Positions 35,616 through 44,554 of a DNA stretch of 64,000 nt are shown in pieces; positions within the stretch are counted from its first letter, which is position 1; the number at the start of each line of letters is the position of its first letter. Under the pieces are notes generated by a model, which saw nothing but the letters and a program-made list of their open reading frames with translations, made no database searches and had not been told where the DNA came from. Source of the stretch: MVRV01 sp964646755 (GTDB taxonomy: Bacteria; Desulfobacterota; Syntrophia; Syntrophales; Smithellaceae); the NCBI GenBank assembly GCA_964646755.1, contig CAZYIE010000012.1, positions 3,365 through 67,364 on the forward strand, read 5' to 3'. The position numbers and the translations under genes were made by a program.

Positions 35616-37464
35616 CTAACGGACTTTGGCACCTGTTTTTGCTTCGCGGTCGAAAGCCAGAACTGTAAGGCCATCAGCGGTGTCGGTTGCCAGGAGCATA
35701 CCGCGCGACTCCACTCCCATCAGTTTTGCCGGCTTCAGGTTGGCAACAATCACTATCTTTTTCCCGATTAATTCTTCCGGTTTGTAATCTTTGCCAATGC
35801 CGGCGACAATTGTCCGCTCTTCGCCGATATCTACTTTTAGCTTGATAAGTTTAGTGGATTTAGGAACCATCTGTGCTTCTAAAATTGTCGCGACGCGCAA
35901 GTCCGCTTTGGCGAAATCGTCGTAATCAATCTCCGGTTTTAAATCTATTACGTTCTTATCCTTCACCGGTAACGGCTTTTCTTTATCCTTTTCAATGCGG
36001 GGGAATAATGATTCGCCACGGGTCAACGGACTGCCGGCAGACAGCGAACCCCATTGACTANNNNNNNNNNGCAGTTCCCGGCATAAAAGGGGAAATCAAA
36101 ATAGCTATTGCCCGCAGAGCGGCCAGGAGATTGTACATAATGGCCACAAGTTTTTCCGAATTTGCCGGATCTTTTCCGAGCGTCCAGGGCTCATTTTCGA
36201 CAATATACTTGTTGGTAATATTGATGAATTCCCAGATCGCCATCAATGCCTTATGCAGGGCCATTTCTATAAAGCACTTCTGTACTTCGCCTACTGTCCG
36301 AATGGCTGTCGTAAGCAGGAGATTATCATGATATTCCTGCTTTATTGCCGGTACTTTGCTGTCGCAGTATTTGATCGCCATGGTAATTGTCCGGCTGACC
36401 AGATTCCCCAGGTCGTTGGCCAGATCAGAATTTAATCTCTGCACAAAAGCTTCTTCCGAAAAATTGGAATCCAGTCCGAACACCATATCCCTCAGCAGAA
36501 AATAACGGAAAGCATCCAACCCGTATTTATCCTTCAGATCAAGAGGTTTGACAACATTGCCGAGGCTCTTGGACATTTTGCTGGAATCGGAATTCCAGTA
36601 ACCGTGGACATTTAAATGCCGGTAAGGTTCAATACCCGCCGCCTTGAGCATGGTCGGCCAGTAAATGCCGTGCGGTTTTAAAATATCTTTAGCGATCAGA
36701 TGCTCGGCCACCGGCCAGAATTTCTTAAATCTTTCGCCTGCGGGATAACCCAAAGCAGTTACGTAATTAATTAAAGCGTCAAACCAGACGTAGGTTACAT
36801 AGGCTTCGTCAAACGGCAAAGTAATGCCCCATTCGAGCCGGGATTTGGGACGAGATATGCAGAGATCTTCCAGTGGTTCACGTAAAAAAGCCAGTACTTC
36901 GTTTTTGTATCTTTCCGGTCGAATGAAATCCGGATGTTCTCCGATGTAATCAATCAGCCAGTTCTGATACTTGCTCATGCGGAAAAAATAGTTGCTTTCT
37001 TTCCGATGCTCCGGTTCGGTTTGATGGTCGGGACATTTACCATCGACCAGTTCTTTCTCCATGTAAAAACGTTCGCAGCCGACGCAATAATAGCCTTCAT
37101 ACTGGCCGAAATAAATATCGCCGGAAGCATGAACCTTTTCTAAAATGTAACGGACGGTTGCAATATGGTTCTGATCCGTCGTACGAATAAAGTAATCATT
37201 GGTTATGGAAAGCTCAGGCCAGAGGCTGCGAAATTGAGCACTGATATTATTAGCATATTCCTGCGGAGTAATCCCTGCCTTCTGCGCGGCTTCTGCTATT
37301 TTATCGCCATGTTCATCGGTTCCGGTCACAAAGAAAGTTTCTCCGCCGGCCATGCGATGATACCTGGCCAGCACATCGGCGACTATTGTTGTGTAGGCAT
37401 GGCCAATATGCGGCGATGCATTGACATAATAAATCGGTGTTGTAATATAAAATTCTTCGGACAT
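35616..37464 (-). CDS. metG: Methionyl-tRNA synthetase (gap inside)
   Basis: One gene interrupted by ten N at 36061. N-terminal part: 'YYVNASPHIGHAYTTIVAD' (HIGH), zinc region 'CVGCERFYMEKELVDGKCP', and 'DSSKMSKSLGNVV' (KMSKS). The C-terminal part resumes as 'SQWGSLSAGSPLTRGESLFP' and carries the EMAP/Arc1p-type tRNA-binding domain ('DLRVATILEAQMVPKSTKLI', 'GKKIVIVANLKPAKLMGVES'). Charges tRNA-Met. The second zinc pair reads C-P-D-H rather than CxxC. Last gene of tmk-holB-PSP1-metG, an order common in related deltaproteobacteria. Confidence 0.95.
36061..36070. other. Scaffold gap (10 N)
   Basis: Ten N inside metG, between the anticodon-binding helices and the 'QWGSL' start of the C-terminal part. 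By comparison with the usual layout roughly 20 residues may be missing. Confidence 0.95.
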
Positions 37465-37492
37465 GTTAAAAGCCTTTCCTTCTAATGTTTTG

Positions 37493-38269
37493 CTAACTCC
37501 GGGGAGAATTAGAATTGCTATTATCCTCCTTTTTTTCCGGAGCAGTTATTTTTTTATCATCCGGTAAAGAATTACACGCGATACAATTGCCGGCAGGTTT
37601 AGCCGCCTTAGAATGTTTTTTGGTGCCGGCGTAACTTTCATGCTCGAAAGCCAGACAGCACATCAGGCGGCCGCACAGGCCGGAGATTTTTTCCGGATTG
37701 AGCGACATACTCTGCTCTTTGGCCATTTTTACAGTCACGCGTTCCAGATTTAGCAGAATTCCCGCACAGCAAATGGTGCGGCCGCACACGGCCACACCTT
37801 TAATCATACTGGACTCCTGCCGCGCTCCGATTTGCTTGAGTTCGATACGAGTTTTAAATTTCTGCACAAGATCTTTGACCAGATCGCGGAAATCGACTCG
37901 AGTCTCGGCAGTAAAATAGAAGAGAATTTTAGTCCGGTCGAAAAGATAATCAACAGTGATCAATTTCATGGGAAGTTGTCTGTCTTTGATTTTTCCCTGG
38001 CAATACTTTTTGGATTCTTCCTCAAGTTGTTTGTTTTCCTCTTTAACGCGTAAATCTTCCGCAGTTGCCATCCGAACAACCGCTTTAAGATTGGGAGGCA
38101 GCGCCTCAGCTTCACACCTCTTTACGTTCGTAACGACAACACCGAGAGCCAGTCCATTTTCCGTATTTACTATTACCTGATCATCTCTGTGCAGGATAAG
38201 ATCGCCGGCATTGAAATTGTAAATTCTGCCTTCTTGCTTAAATTTGACGCCGATAATATTGGTTAACAA
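37493..38269 (-). CDS. PSP1 domain protein (RicT/YaaT-like)
   Basis: 258 residues, probably from the TTG at 38269 (GCGGAG upstream). PSP1 C-terminal domain: 'DYLFDRTKILFYFTAETRVD', 'GARQESSMIKGVAVCGRTICC', 'ISGLCGRLMCCLAFEHESY', with a conserved Cys series. In Bacillus the homologue joins the RicAFT complex, an Fe-S-containing regulator of RNA maturation. In this lineage only the conserved neighbourhood with holB and metG is known. The C-terminal tail is low-complexity and charged. Confidence 0.87.
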   Translation of the reverse strand: MLTNIIGVKFKQEGRIYNFNAGDLILHRDDQVIVNTENGLALGVVVTNVKRCEAEALPPNLKAVVRMATAEDLRVKEENKQLEEESKKYCQGKIKDRQLPMKLITVDYLFDRTKILFYFTAETRVDFRDLVKDLVQKFKTRIELKQIGARQESSMIKGVAVCGRTICCAGILLNLERVTVKMAKEQSMSLNPEKISGLCGRLMCCLAFEHESYAGTKKHSKAAKPAGNCIACNSLPDDKKITAPEKKEDNSNSNSPRS

Positions 38270-38294
38270 AGTCTTTACTCCGCTTGATCTGCAA

Positions 38295-39275
38295 TTAATA
38301 ATTGAGCTTAAATGCCATTGTTTCCAATGTCAATGTTTTGTTGACATTGAGTTCTATTGTTTCCCCTGCCGCGGCGAGGAGAGAAATATTCCGGATAATT
38401 TGCTCACCCGATAATTTTTGAGAAAGTTGATTAATAAATGGGAATTTATCCGCATTAATCAGCATTTCATCTTTCCGCGTTTCCTTGAAAACGAGAGCAT
38501 CGCGAAAGCAGGAACTGATAATATCCAGTCCCTGTTTAATCTTCTTTTTGTCCTGGCCGAAATTTGAGGCCAAATTCAGTAAACTGATCGGGTCATCCTT
38601 TTTCGCATTCATCAGCAGTTGCATAATCTCTGCACGAAAGAAGGCAATATCTTCCTGATCCAGTTCCAAGGCACGGCCTATAGACCCTCCGGAAAGACCC
38701 GCCAGCAAAACTGATTTTTGCTCATCCATCCCTTTTTGCTCCACAAGATACCGGGTAACGGCATTTGTCGTCAATGGGTTAAATCGCATGTGGCGGCAGC
38801 GGGAAATAATTGTTGCCGGCATACTATAAGGCCGCGAACTGATCAGAATTAATATATTGGCAGCCGAAGGTTCTTCCAGTGTTTTTAAAAGAGCATTAGC
38901 CGCGGAATCATTCATTTTGTCGGCCTCGTCGATGATAACTGCCCGCCATCTGCCTTCGAGGGGCTTAAATTTCATTCGTTCTTGGATTTCACGGATAGCG
39001 TTGATCCGGATAAACTGACCCTCAGCTTCAATAGAAATTATATCCGCATGGCTTAAGTGCTGTGCCTTTTTGCAGGAAGAACATTCCCCGCAAGCATCGT
39101 GGAGATTTTCCGCCGTCTCGCAGTTAAGCGCCTTGGCAAACTCGTAGGCCAGAGTTTTTTTGCCGGTAGCATTGATCCCGGAAAAAAGGTAGGCATGCCC
39201 CACTCGTTTTTGAGCGATAGCTTTTTTAAGAATTGCTATTTGCCTTTCGTGGCCGTAAATATCAAGAAAAGACAT
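38295..39275 (-). CDS. holB: DNA polymerase III delta-prime subunit
   Basis: 326 residues. AAA+ clamp-loader fold: 'GHAYLFSGINATGKKTLAYE' (P-loop-like), zinc cysteines 'CGECSSCKKAQHLSHAD', 'WRAVIIDEADKMNDSAANAL', 'TLEEPSAANILILISSRP', 'ATIISRCRHMRF'. Part of the clamp-loader complex placing the sliding clamp on DNA. Lies 12 nt after tmk in the same unit. Confidence 0.93.
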   Translation of the reverse strand: MSFLDIYGHERQIAILKKAIAQKRVGHAYLFSGINATGKKTLAYEFAKALNCETAENLHDACGECSSCKKAQHLSHADIISIEAEGQFIRINAIREIQERMKFKPLEGRWRAVIIDEADKMNDSAANALLKTLEEPSAANILILISSRPYSMPATIISRCRHMRFNPLTTNAVTRYLVEQKGMDEQKSVLLAGLSGGSIGRALELDQEDIAFFRAEIMQLLMNAKKDDPISLLNLASNFGQDKKKIKQGLDIISSCFRDALVFKETRKDEMLINADKFPFINQLSQKLSGEQIIRNISLLAAAGETIELNVNKTLTLETMAFKLNY

Positions 39276-39287
39276 GATCTGTTTTCC

Positions 39288-39935
39288 TTAATTAGTCTGT
39301 CCGATAAATTCTGTAATATGCAGGAGTACTTCCTGCCGGATTGTTTCTACATCGCGATTCGCATCAATTAAGCGGAAACGAGCTGGCTCGCTCTTTAAAA
39401 TATCCAGATACCCTGCGCGAACCTTGTTATGGAAATTAAGGCTCTCCCTTTCAAATCGGTCGGAAAATGATGAGTCTTTAAGACGATTATCCCGGTCTGT
39501 TGCCCTTTTCAGTCCTGTCTCCACCGGTAAATCAAACAGTAATGTTAAATTCGGTTTCAAGCCCAGCGCGGAATAGTCGTTGATTGATTTAATAAATTCG
39601 AGGTTAAGACCGCGTGCCGCACCCTGATAGGCATAGGTAGCATCGGAAAAGCGATCGCATAAAACTGTTCTGTTTTCTTTCAGTGCGGGCATGATTATTT
39701 CGCGGACATGTTGTGCCCGTGCTGCGCAAAATAAAAATACTTCCGTCTCCGCGCACATATAATTATGTTCGCGGTTAAAAAGTATGCCGCCGATTTTCTT
39801 GCCGATATCAGTTCCCGAAGGTTCCTGGGTAATTAAAAGCGGGACATTTTTTTCTGTTAAGTGTTGGGCAATCAATCTCATTTGAGTTGATTTTCCCGAA
39901 CCTTCAATACCTTCAAAGGTAATTAATTTATTCAT
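39288..39935 (-). CDS. tmk: Thymidylate kinase
   Basis: 215 residues. P-loop 'ITFEGIEGSGKSTQMRLIA', 'LITQEPSGTDIGKKIG', DR motif 'TVLCDRFSDATYAYQGAARG', LID region 'RATDRDNRLKDSSFSDRFE'. Phosphorylates dTMP to dTDP. First gene of the tmk-holB-PSP1-metG unit. Confidence 0.96.
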   Translation of the reverse strand: MNKLITFEGIEGSGKSTQMRLIAQHLTEKNVPLLITQEPSGTDIGKKIGGILFNREHNYMCAETEVFLFCAARAQHVREIIMPALKENRTVLCDRFSDATYAYQGAARGLNLEFIKSINDYSALGLKPNLTLLFDLPVETGLKRATDRDNRLKDSSFSDRFERESLNFHNKVRAGYLDILKSEPARFRLIDANRDVETIRQEVLLHITEFIGQTN

Positions 39936-40053
39936 TTATTACAACTCCTGCCTCGTATTTCGGGGATTAGGTTGCAAGAAAAATTTTGTTTAAAAAGAAA
40001 GTTTAATTTGTAGTGCGTAAAGGCGGTGTTTAATTATTAAGAGGGAAAACTGT

Positions 40054-40086
40054 GGATAAATCCGCCGGATAACGGCGGATTTATCC
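40054..40086 (-). terminator. Terminator hairpin after ferredoxin gene
   Basis: Perfect 13-bp stem GGATAAATCCGCC / GGCGGATTTATCC with a 7-nt loop, 17 nt beyond the ferredoxin stop. On the minus strand it is followed by acagTTTTccc. It separates the ferredoxin/Nfu group from tmk. Confidence 0.75.
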
Positions 40087-40102
40087 GCTGCTTACACGTA
40101 AA

Positions 40103-40282
40103 TTATTTTTCTTCTCCGGGCACAATTGCTTCCACCGGGCATTGATCTGCACATGCCCCGCAATCAGTGCAAAGCTTCGCATCTATAAGATATTTGTCAT
40201 CGCCTTCAGAAATTGCTTCCACCGGGCACTCATCCTCACATGAGCCGCAAGCAATGCACTCGTCAGTAATTACATACGCCAT
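40103..40282 (-). CDS. 2[4Fe-4S] ferredoxin
   Basis: 59 residues. Two cluster motifs: 'DECIACGSCEDECPVEAI' and 'LCTDCGACADQCPVEAI', each CxxCxxCxxxCP, giving two 4Fe-4S clusters. Small low-potential electron carrier of the clostridial type. AAAGGAG lies about 10 nt before the ATG. Just downstream of the Nfu-type gene, which may supply its clusters, and followed by a terminator. Confidence 0.95.
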   Translation of the reverse strand: MAYVITDECIACGSCEDECPVEAISEGDDKYLIDAKLCTDCGACADQCPVEAIVPGEEK

Positions 40283-40341
40283 TTTACTTCGATCTCCTTT
40301 TTATATAATAATTTTTCCCCCAAAAAGCTGTCAAGCAACTT

Positions 40342-40563
40342 TTAAACGGAAAGAACTTCTTTAATCTCTGGTACTTGCTTTTTAATTATCTTTTCTATGC
40401 CCATTTTTAAAGTCATCTGTGACATCGGGCAGCCGTGGCAAGCGCCTGTTAATTTTACTTTAACTACTCCATCAGCACTGACATCGACAAGTTCTACATC
40501 ACCGCCATCAGCCTGCAGGCTGGGACGAATTATATCTATTGCTTTTTGCACTTGCTCTTTCAT
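40342..40563 (-). CDS. NifU C-terminal domain (Nfu-type) Fe-S scaffold
   Basis: 73 residues, a stand-alone NifU C-terminal domain: 'AIDIIRPSLQADGGDVELVD', 'VKLTGACHGCPMSQMTLKMG' with the cluster-binding CxxC, 'IEKIIKKQVPEIKEVLSV'. Carries and transfers a 4Fe-4S cluster. Lies 59 nt upstream of the ferredoxin gene. Confidence 0.94.
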   Translation of the reverse strand: MKEQVQKAIDIIRPSLQADGGDVELVDVSADGVVKVKLTGACHGCPMSQMTLKMGIEKIIKKQVPEIKEVLSV

Positions 40564-40590
40564 TGTATCTCCTTCTTCAATACCGGTTAA

Positions 40591-41184
40591 TCAATGCGGC
40601 ATGTATTTAACCATCTCTTCAACCACATTGCGGGCTATTTTGGGCAAATCAGGTTTTATCAAAATATAACTATCTGCTATTTGATGACCTGCTTTCCACA
40701 TTATCTTGCCAGTTGAGGCCTCGTATAATTTTACCCCCAGACTGACCTTGCCCACTTTATCTCCTTTTTCAACAGTATAATTCCAGGTATCAACAGTGAC
40801 TAAAAGAAAGGCGTCAATTTTTGCCAGTTCGCCCATTTTTTTGCTTAATTCCGGATCGGAGAAATTAACCGTGCGCAACTTGGAAAGATAGTCAATCATG
40901 GTCTTGCGTAATTCTTCATTAGCTAAAAGCTGGCGGTTTAAACTCTCTGTATCAAGTATGTCGGGAAACCATTTCTTTTCCGCCAGAACTCCCGCCACAA
41001 TCTGTTCCACAGAACCCCTTGCTTCTTCATTGTTTCCAGCTATTTCCACAGGGAATATAGCGACTGTTCGAGGATGAAAATCTTTCGCCTCAGGGGAAAC
41101 CTGGGAAAAACGTAAGCCCCCACAGGCCGCTAAAGACATTATTAATAAAATCAGAGAGCATTTCACAAATATTTTTCTTGTCAT
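40591..41184 (-). CDS. Lipoprotein, GNA1162/DUF799-like
   Basis: 197 residues. Lipobox 'LIMSLAACGGLRFSQVSP'. The mature part has 'DFHPRTVAIFPVEIAGNN', 'AGVLAEKKWFPDILDTESLN', 'LAKIDAFLLVTVDTWNY' and 'VSLGVKLYEASTGKIMWKAG', the layout of the GNA1162/CsgG-like alpha-beta lipoproteins that associate with envelope machinery. Specific function unknown. Lies between the IspH-UbiA fusion and the Nfu gene. Confidence 0.7.
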   Translation of the reverse strand: MTRKIFVKCSLILLIMSLAACGGLRFSQVSPEAKDFHPRTVAIFPVEIAGNNEEARGSVEQIVAGVLAEKKWFPDILDTESLNRQLLANEELRKTMIDYLSKLRTVNFSDPELSKKMGELAKIDAFLLVTVDTWNYTVEKGDKVGKVSLGVKLYEASTGKIMWKAGHQIADSYILIKPDLPKIARNVVEEMVKYMPH

Positions 41185-41226
41185 AATCTCAAAACCTCCT
41201 TTTCCCCTCTAAGAGACGGTATCCTT

Positions 41227-42954
41227 TTAGAGAACATGCCAAAGTAAAACACTGAACCCAGCAATGACATAGCTAGTTTCCAGAAGCCCTTCCATGAATG
41301 CTCCCGAAAGCCCCGACCTTCTATCACAAAGTTGAAAACAAATCCATATATATAATATGCACATAAGCAGCATAAAACTCAAAGATGAAGTCCAGCCTAG
41401 AGGATACGAAACAAGAAGAATAATTAATAATATCAGCGATATAATTTTAAGTAATGTTTCTGTGCGTGTTTTACCGATCAATACTGGAATTGTTTCCCGT
41501 CCGATTAATTTATCGTTTTGAATTTCCAGAATATCCGAGATTGCCGAACGGATAAAGACCACACCAAAGGTAAAAATAAAAGCAACTACCAATCCCGCAT
41601 TAAAAGAATAGTCTTTGCTTAACGCCGGTAGAATTGCTGTTACTGTTCCCCATGCTAACGCCATAAAAAGATTCTTCGATCCCGGTAAATCCTTTAAGCT
41701 TTGAAAACGCCAGCCTGATGGAAGGATTTTCAGATTATAAAGAACTCCGCCTGCGGAAATAACAAACAAAATGCTGAAGGGAAGCATCCCATGTATAAAA
41801 GCTAAGAGCAGGGCGGCAATAATGGATAATACTGCGGCCAGAAGATAAGTCTTTTCATGCTTTAGGTAAGTTTCTTCGCGGAATGAACCCAAAAAACCAC
41901 TCGGTTTCCGGCCAATTAACCTGTTTAAAACATGCATTGCATAAACAAAAAAAGAGGCCACAGCCAGATGTGATATGCTGACCGGTATTCTCTGCATCAG
42001 CATGCAAGCCAGGCAAAGGCAACCGGCGCCGATGGCAGAATAAAGATCAATCTTAACAGCCCAGAGCCAGAAATTAAACAGGCTCCCGACTTTTTTAAGT
42101 TTTCGACTTTGAGTTTGCGCAATCTTCTCCATCACCCGGTCGATAATCCAGTTAGGAGTGGATGCGCCGGCAGAAACACCAATCCGGTTGTAAGAATCGA
42201 CATTGATGCCATCCAATTCTCCGGCTGTTTCAATATGGAAAGCCTCGGTTCGCTGTTTTTTGGCTAGGTCGGCAAGCCTTCGAGTGTTGGCACTGTTTTT
42301 TCCACCGACAATGAATATCGCATCCATTTCGGAGGCGAGAGCTATTATTTCCGCCTGCCGCTGTTCCGTGGAAGAGCAAATCGTGTTGAAGACTATCGTA
42401 GAAGGGAACCGTCCGATTATTTTTTCGACGATTTTATTATAATCATCCAAACTTTGCGTCGTCTGGGCAACAACGCAAACCAAATCCAGGTCAGGTAATT
42501 TTTCCACTTCCGTAACGTCCGCTAATGTAATACCGCGACCGTTGGTATAACCCAAAAGACCGTCAACTTCCGGGTGTTCCTTGTCGCCAACAATAATAAC
42601 AGTATAATTAAGAGCAGTATGTTTTTTTATTATAGCCTGCACATAACCGACTTTCGGGCAGGTTGCATCAATAATCCTTATGCCGCTGGCTTTGATTTTT
42701 TTTCGCTCGGACGGTGCAATACCGTGCGCCCGGATAATGAGGACGGCGTTTTGCGGATCACTTATTTCTTCAATGCTTTTGACCGGTGTTATCCCACGGC
42801 TCTTTAGCAGTTCAATTGTTTGCGGATTATGGATTAACGGGCCATAAGTGTAGATGCGGCGGCCGTTTTCGTGCTGGGCGATTTCCAGGACAATATCCAC
42901 TGCCCTGCGGACACCCATGCAAAATCCGGCGGTCCTGGCGAGTTTAATTTCCAT
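41227..42954 (-). CDS. ispH: IspH (HMBPP reductase) fused to a UbiA-family membrane domain
   Basis: 575 residues from the ATG at 42954. Residues 1 to about 285 are IspH/LytB, the last enzyme of the MEP pathway, with the Fe-S cysteines Cys12 ('TAGFCMGVRRAVD'), Cys99 ('DATCPKVG') and Cys193 ('FNTICSSTEQRQ') and His42, His77, His127. From about 310 the chain continues as a multi-helix UbiA-like prenyltransferase domain with the second Asp-rich motif 'SDILEIQNDKLIGRETIPV'. The first motif position reads 'NRLIGRK' and lacks the usual Asp residues. IspH makes the C5 units and UbiA enzymes use prenyl chains. Downstream of tlyA, overlapping it by 11 nt. Confidence 0.88.
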   Translation of the reverse strand: MEIKLARTAGFCMGVRRAVDIVLEIAQHENGRRIYTYGPLIHNPQTIELLKSRGITPVKSIEEISDPQNAVLIIRAHGIAPSERKKIKASGIRIIDATCPKVGYVQAIIKKHTALNYTVIIVGDKEHPEVDGLLGYTNGRGITLADVTEVEKLPDLDLVCVVAQTTQSLDDYNKIVEKIIGRFPSTIVFNTICSSTEQRQAEIIALASEMDAIFIVGGKNSANTRRLADLAKKQRTEAFHIETAGELDGINVDSYNRIGVSAGASTPNWIIDRVMEKIAQTQSRKLKKVGSLFNFWLWAVKIDLYSAIGAGCLCLACMLMQRIPVSISHLAVASFFVYAMHVLNRLIGRKPSGFLGSFREETYLKHEKTYLLAAVLSIIAALLLAFIHGMLPFSILFVISAGGVLYNLKILPSGWRFQSLKDLPGSKNLFMALAWGTVTAILPALSKDYSFNAGLVVAFIFTFGVVFIRSAISDILEIQNDKLIGRETIPVLIGKTRTETLLKIISLILLIILLVSYPLGWTSSLSFMLLMCILYIWICFQLCDRRSGLSGAFMEGLLETSYVIAGFSVLLWHVL

Positions 42955-43693
42955 TGAATTCAGTCTTTCTGGCAAAAACGAAAAATTCTTGATTGCCTTC
43001 AGGTCCCAGCAGGGGTGATACACAGGTTCCTTCAACCTGTAAGCCTGATGATTTGCTGAAACTGACTATCTCTTCCACTACACGCTGCCTTACTTGCATA
43101 TCTTTTACGACACCATGCGGCCCCACTTCTTCCCTGCGGACTTCAAATTGCGGTTTAATCAGTGCCAGAATAATTGCTTCCGCCGCCGTGAGTTGCAAAA
43201 CAGCCGGCAGGACGCTTTTTAAAGAAATGAAGGAAACATCAATCGTGGCGATATTCGGCAATTCCGCAAAATCAGCGCCATCATAGTAACGTATATTGGT
43301 ACGCTCGATGGTCACTACGCGCGTATCATTGCGCAGCTTCCAGGCCAGTTGGCCATAGCCGACATCGAGCGTATAAACCTTACGAACTCCCGCCTGTAAG
43401 AGGCAATCGGTGAAGCCGCCGGTAGATGCGCCGACATCAAAGGCAATGAGGCCGTTAACATCCAGAGCAAAGGAGGCCAGCGCACCTTTAAGTTTTAAGC
43501 CGCCACGGCTCACATACGGATTATCATCTCCCTTGAGGTGTATCTGTGCATCCGCCCCGACAAGAAAACCTGCCTGATCCGGATAGGCATCGCCCACCCG
43601 CACTGCTTTCGCTAGAATAAGGGCGCGTGCTTTTTCCAGTGTCGGAACAAGGCCGCGCGCAACGAGCATATTATCCAGGCGAGTCTTTTTCAC
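42944..43693 (-). CDS. tlyA: TlyA family RNA 2'-O-methyltransferase
   Basis: About 249 residues from the GTG at 43693, which matches the family start ('KKTRLDNMLVARGLV'); an ATG at 43723 would add ten residues. N-terminal S4 RNA-binding domain ('RLDNMLVARGLVPTLEKARA'), then an FtsJ/RrmJ-type methyltransferase: 'VSRGGLKLKGALASF', SAM motif 'AFDVGASTGGFTDCLL', 'ALIKPQFEVRREEVGPHGVV'. Methylates 2'-hydroxyls of cytidines in 16S/23S rRNA in characterised members. Often linked to dxs and ispA; here vapBC separates it from dxs. Confidence 0.93.
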   Translation of the reverse strand: MKKTRLDNMLVARGLVPTLEKARALILAKAVRVGDAYPDQAGFLVGADAQIHLKGDDNPYVSRGGLKLKGALASFALDVNGLIAFDVGASTGGFTDCLLQAGVRKVYTLDVGYGQLAWKLRNDTRVVTIERTNIRYYDGADFAELPNIATIDVSFISLKSVLPAVLQLTAAEAIILALIKPQFEVRREEVGPHGVVKDMQVRQRVVEEIVSFSKSSGLQVEGTCVSPLLGPEGNQEFFVFARKTEFNGN

Positions 43694-43859
43694 GGATAGA
43701 ATGTCCCCAATATTCCCTTGCATCTCAACTTTTTGGTTAAATTACAGAGAGATCCACTATGAGCTTTTCATACGATGGCGTTTTGCTGTTTCGCGTTCCT
43801 TTTCGATTGCTAAATGGGCGATGTCACTATTCATCCGATTTCCCCGAGTCAGGTTGAAG

Positions 43860-43888
43860 CATTTGTTAAAAATCTTCTTTAACAAATG
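43860..43888. repeat. Perfect 11-bp stem-loop at the end of vapC
   Basis: CATTTGTTAAA - 7 nt - TTTAACAAATG, overlapping the last codons and stop of vapC (stop at 43866). No T-tract follows. It could protect or destabilise the 3' end of the toxin mRNA, or mark an insertion boundary. Confidence 0.5.
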
Positions 43889-44288
43889 GATTTAATATCA
43901 TTACTCCCCTATATGTTTGTCCCGAATTTAAATCTTCAGAAAAAACAAATTTACAATTAGCTTTTTCGGCCGCTGCAATTATCAATGAATCCCAGAATGA
44001 TACTTGTGATATGATACTGATATCTATAGCTTGTTCAATAAGCTCTAAGTCGTTATTAACTATTTCCATATTATGAAAATTATGGATGATATTTTTAATT
44101 ATTATTGGGTCAGCCTTCAATTTACTTGTAGCTGCCACATAAAATTCTTTAATGACTTGTGTTGAAATTACCGGCTGATGAGAGTTCATTACACGCTTGA
44201 GAATTTTCCGCGCTTGTTGCTGTTTTACTTCATCTTTTTTATCAAGTGTATACACAAACAGGTTGGTATCAATGAATATTTTAGACAC
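43866..44288 (-). CDS. vapC: PIN domain toxin (VapC-type)
   Basis: 140 residues. PIN-fold ribonuclease: N-terminal Asp in 'KIFIDTNLFVYTLDKKDE', Glu in 'TQVIKEFYVAATSKL', 'SIISQVSFWDSLIIAAAEKA' with the acidic pair region, and 'FSEDLNSGQTYRGV' (Asp). Cleaves RNA when free of the antitoxin. Overlaps the upstream antitoxin gene by 8 nt. AT-rich relative to neighbours and inserted in a housekeeping isoprenoid cluster, suggesting mobility. Confidence 0.92.
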   Translation of the reverse strand: MSKIFIDTNLFVYTLDKKDEVKQQQARKILKRVMNSHQPVISTQVIKEFYVAATSKLKADPIIIKNIIHNFHNMEIVNNDLELIEQAIDISIISQVSFWDSLIIAAAEKANCKFVFSEDLNSGQTYRGVMILNPFVKEDF

Positions 44289-44505
44289 GATAAAGCTCTT
44301 CCCTTGTCCATTTTTGATTGCCTGAACTTACGCTAACTTTATCCATTAAAGAAAATGTATCATCAAGCCATTGATCTGTTCTGGTAACCACTGTTTGCTC
44401 AATTAATCTTCTGACCAGCACATTAAAAGACATATTATGACTGCGAGCATATTCTCTTCCCGCCTGTAATATATCTTCTTCAATCGCAAGTGTAATATTT
44501 TTCAT
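44281..44505 (-). CDS. vapB: VapB-like antitoxin
   Basis: 74 residues: 'KNITLAIEEDILQAGREYA' and 'SFNVLVRRLIEQTVVTRTDQ' give a ribbon-helix-helix DNA-binding start, followed by a toxin-wrapping tail. Precedes and overlaps the PIN toxin. A palindrome between its promoter elements (44518-44540) is the likely autoregulatory operator. Confidence 0.85.
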   Translation of the reverse strand: MKNITLAIEEDILQAGREYARSHNMSFNVLVRRLIEQTVVTRTDQWLDDTFSLMDKVSVSSGNQKWTREELYRV

Positions 44506-44517
44506 GACCTATCTCCA

Positions 44518-44554
44518 TGTACACAGTATATGTGTGCACATTATGTATTGTCAA
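44518..44554 (-). promoter_or_regulatory. vapBC promoter and operator palindrome
   Basis: On the minus strand TTGACA (44549-44554), 17-nt spacer, weak -10 ATATAC (44526-44531). TGTACACA - 7 nt - TGTGCACA (44518-44540) is an inverted repeat with one mismatch that spans the -10. It fits autorepression by VapB. Confidence 0.6.
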
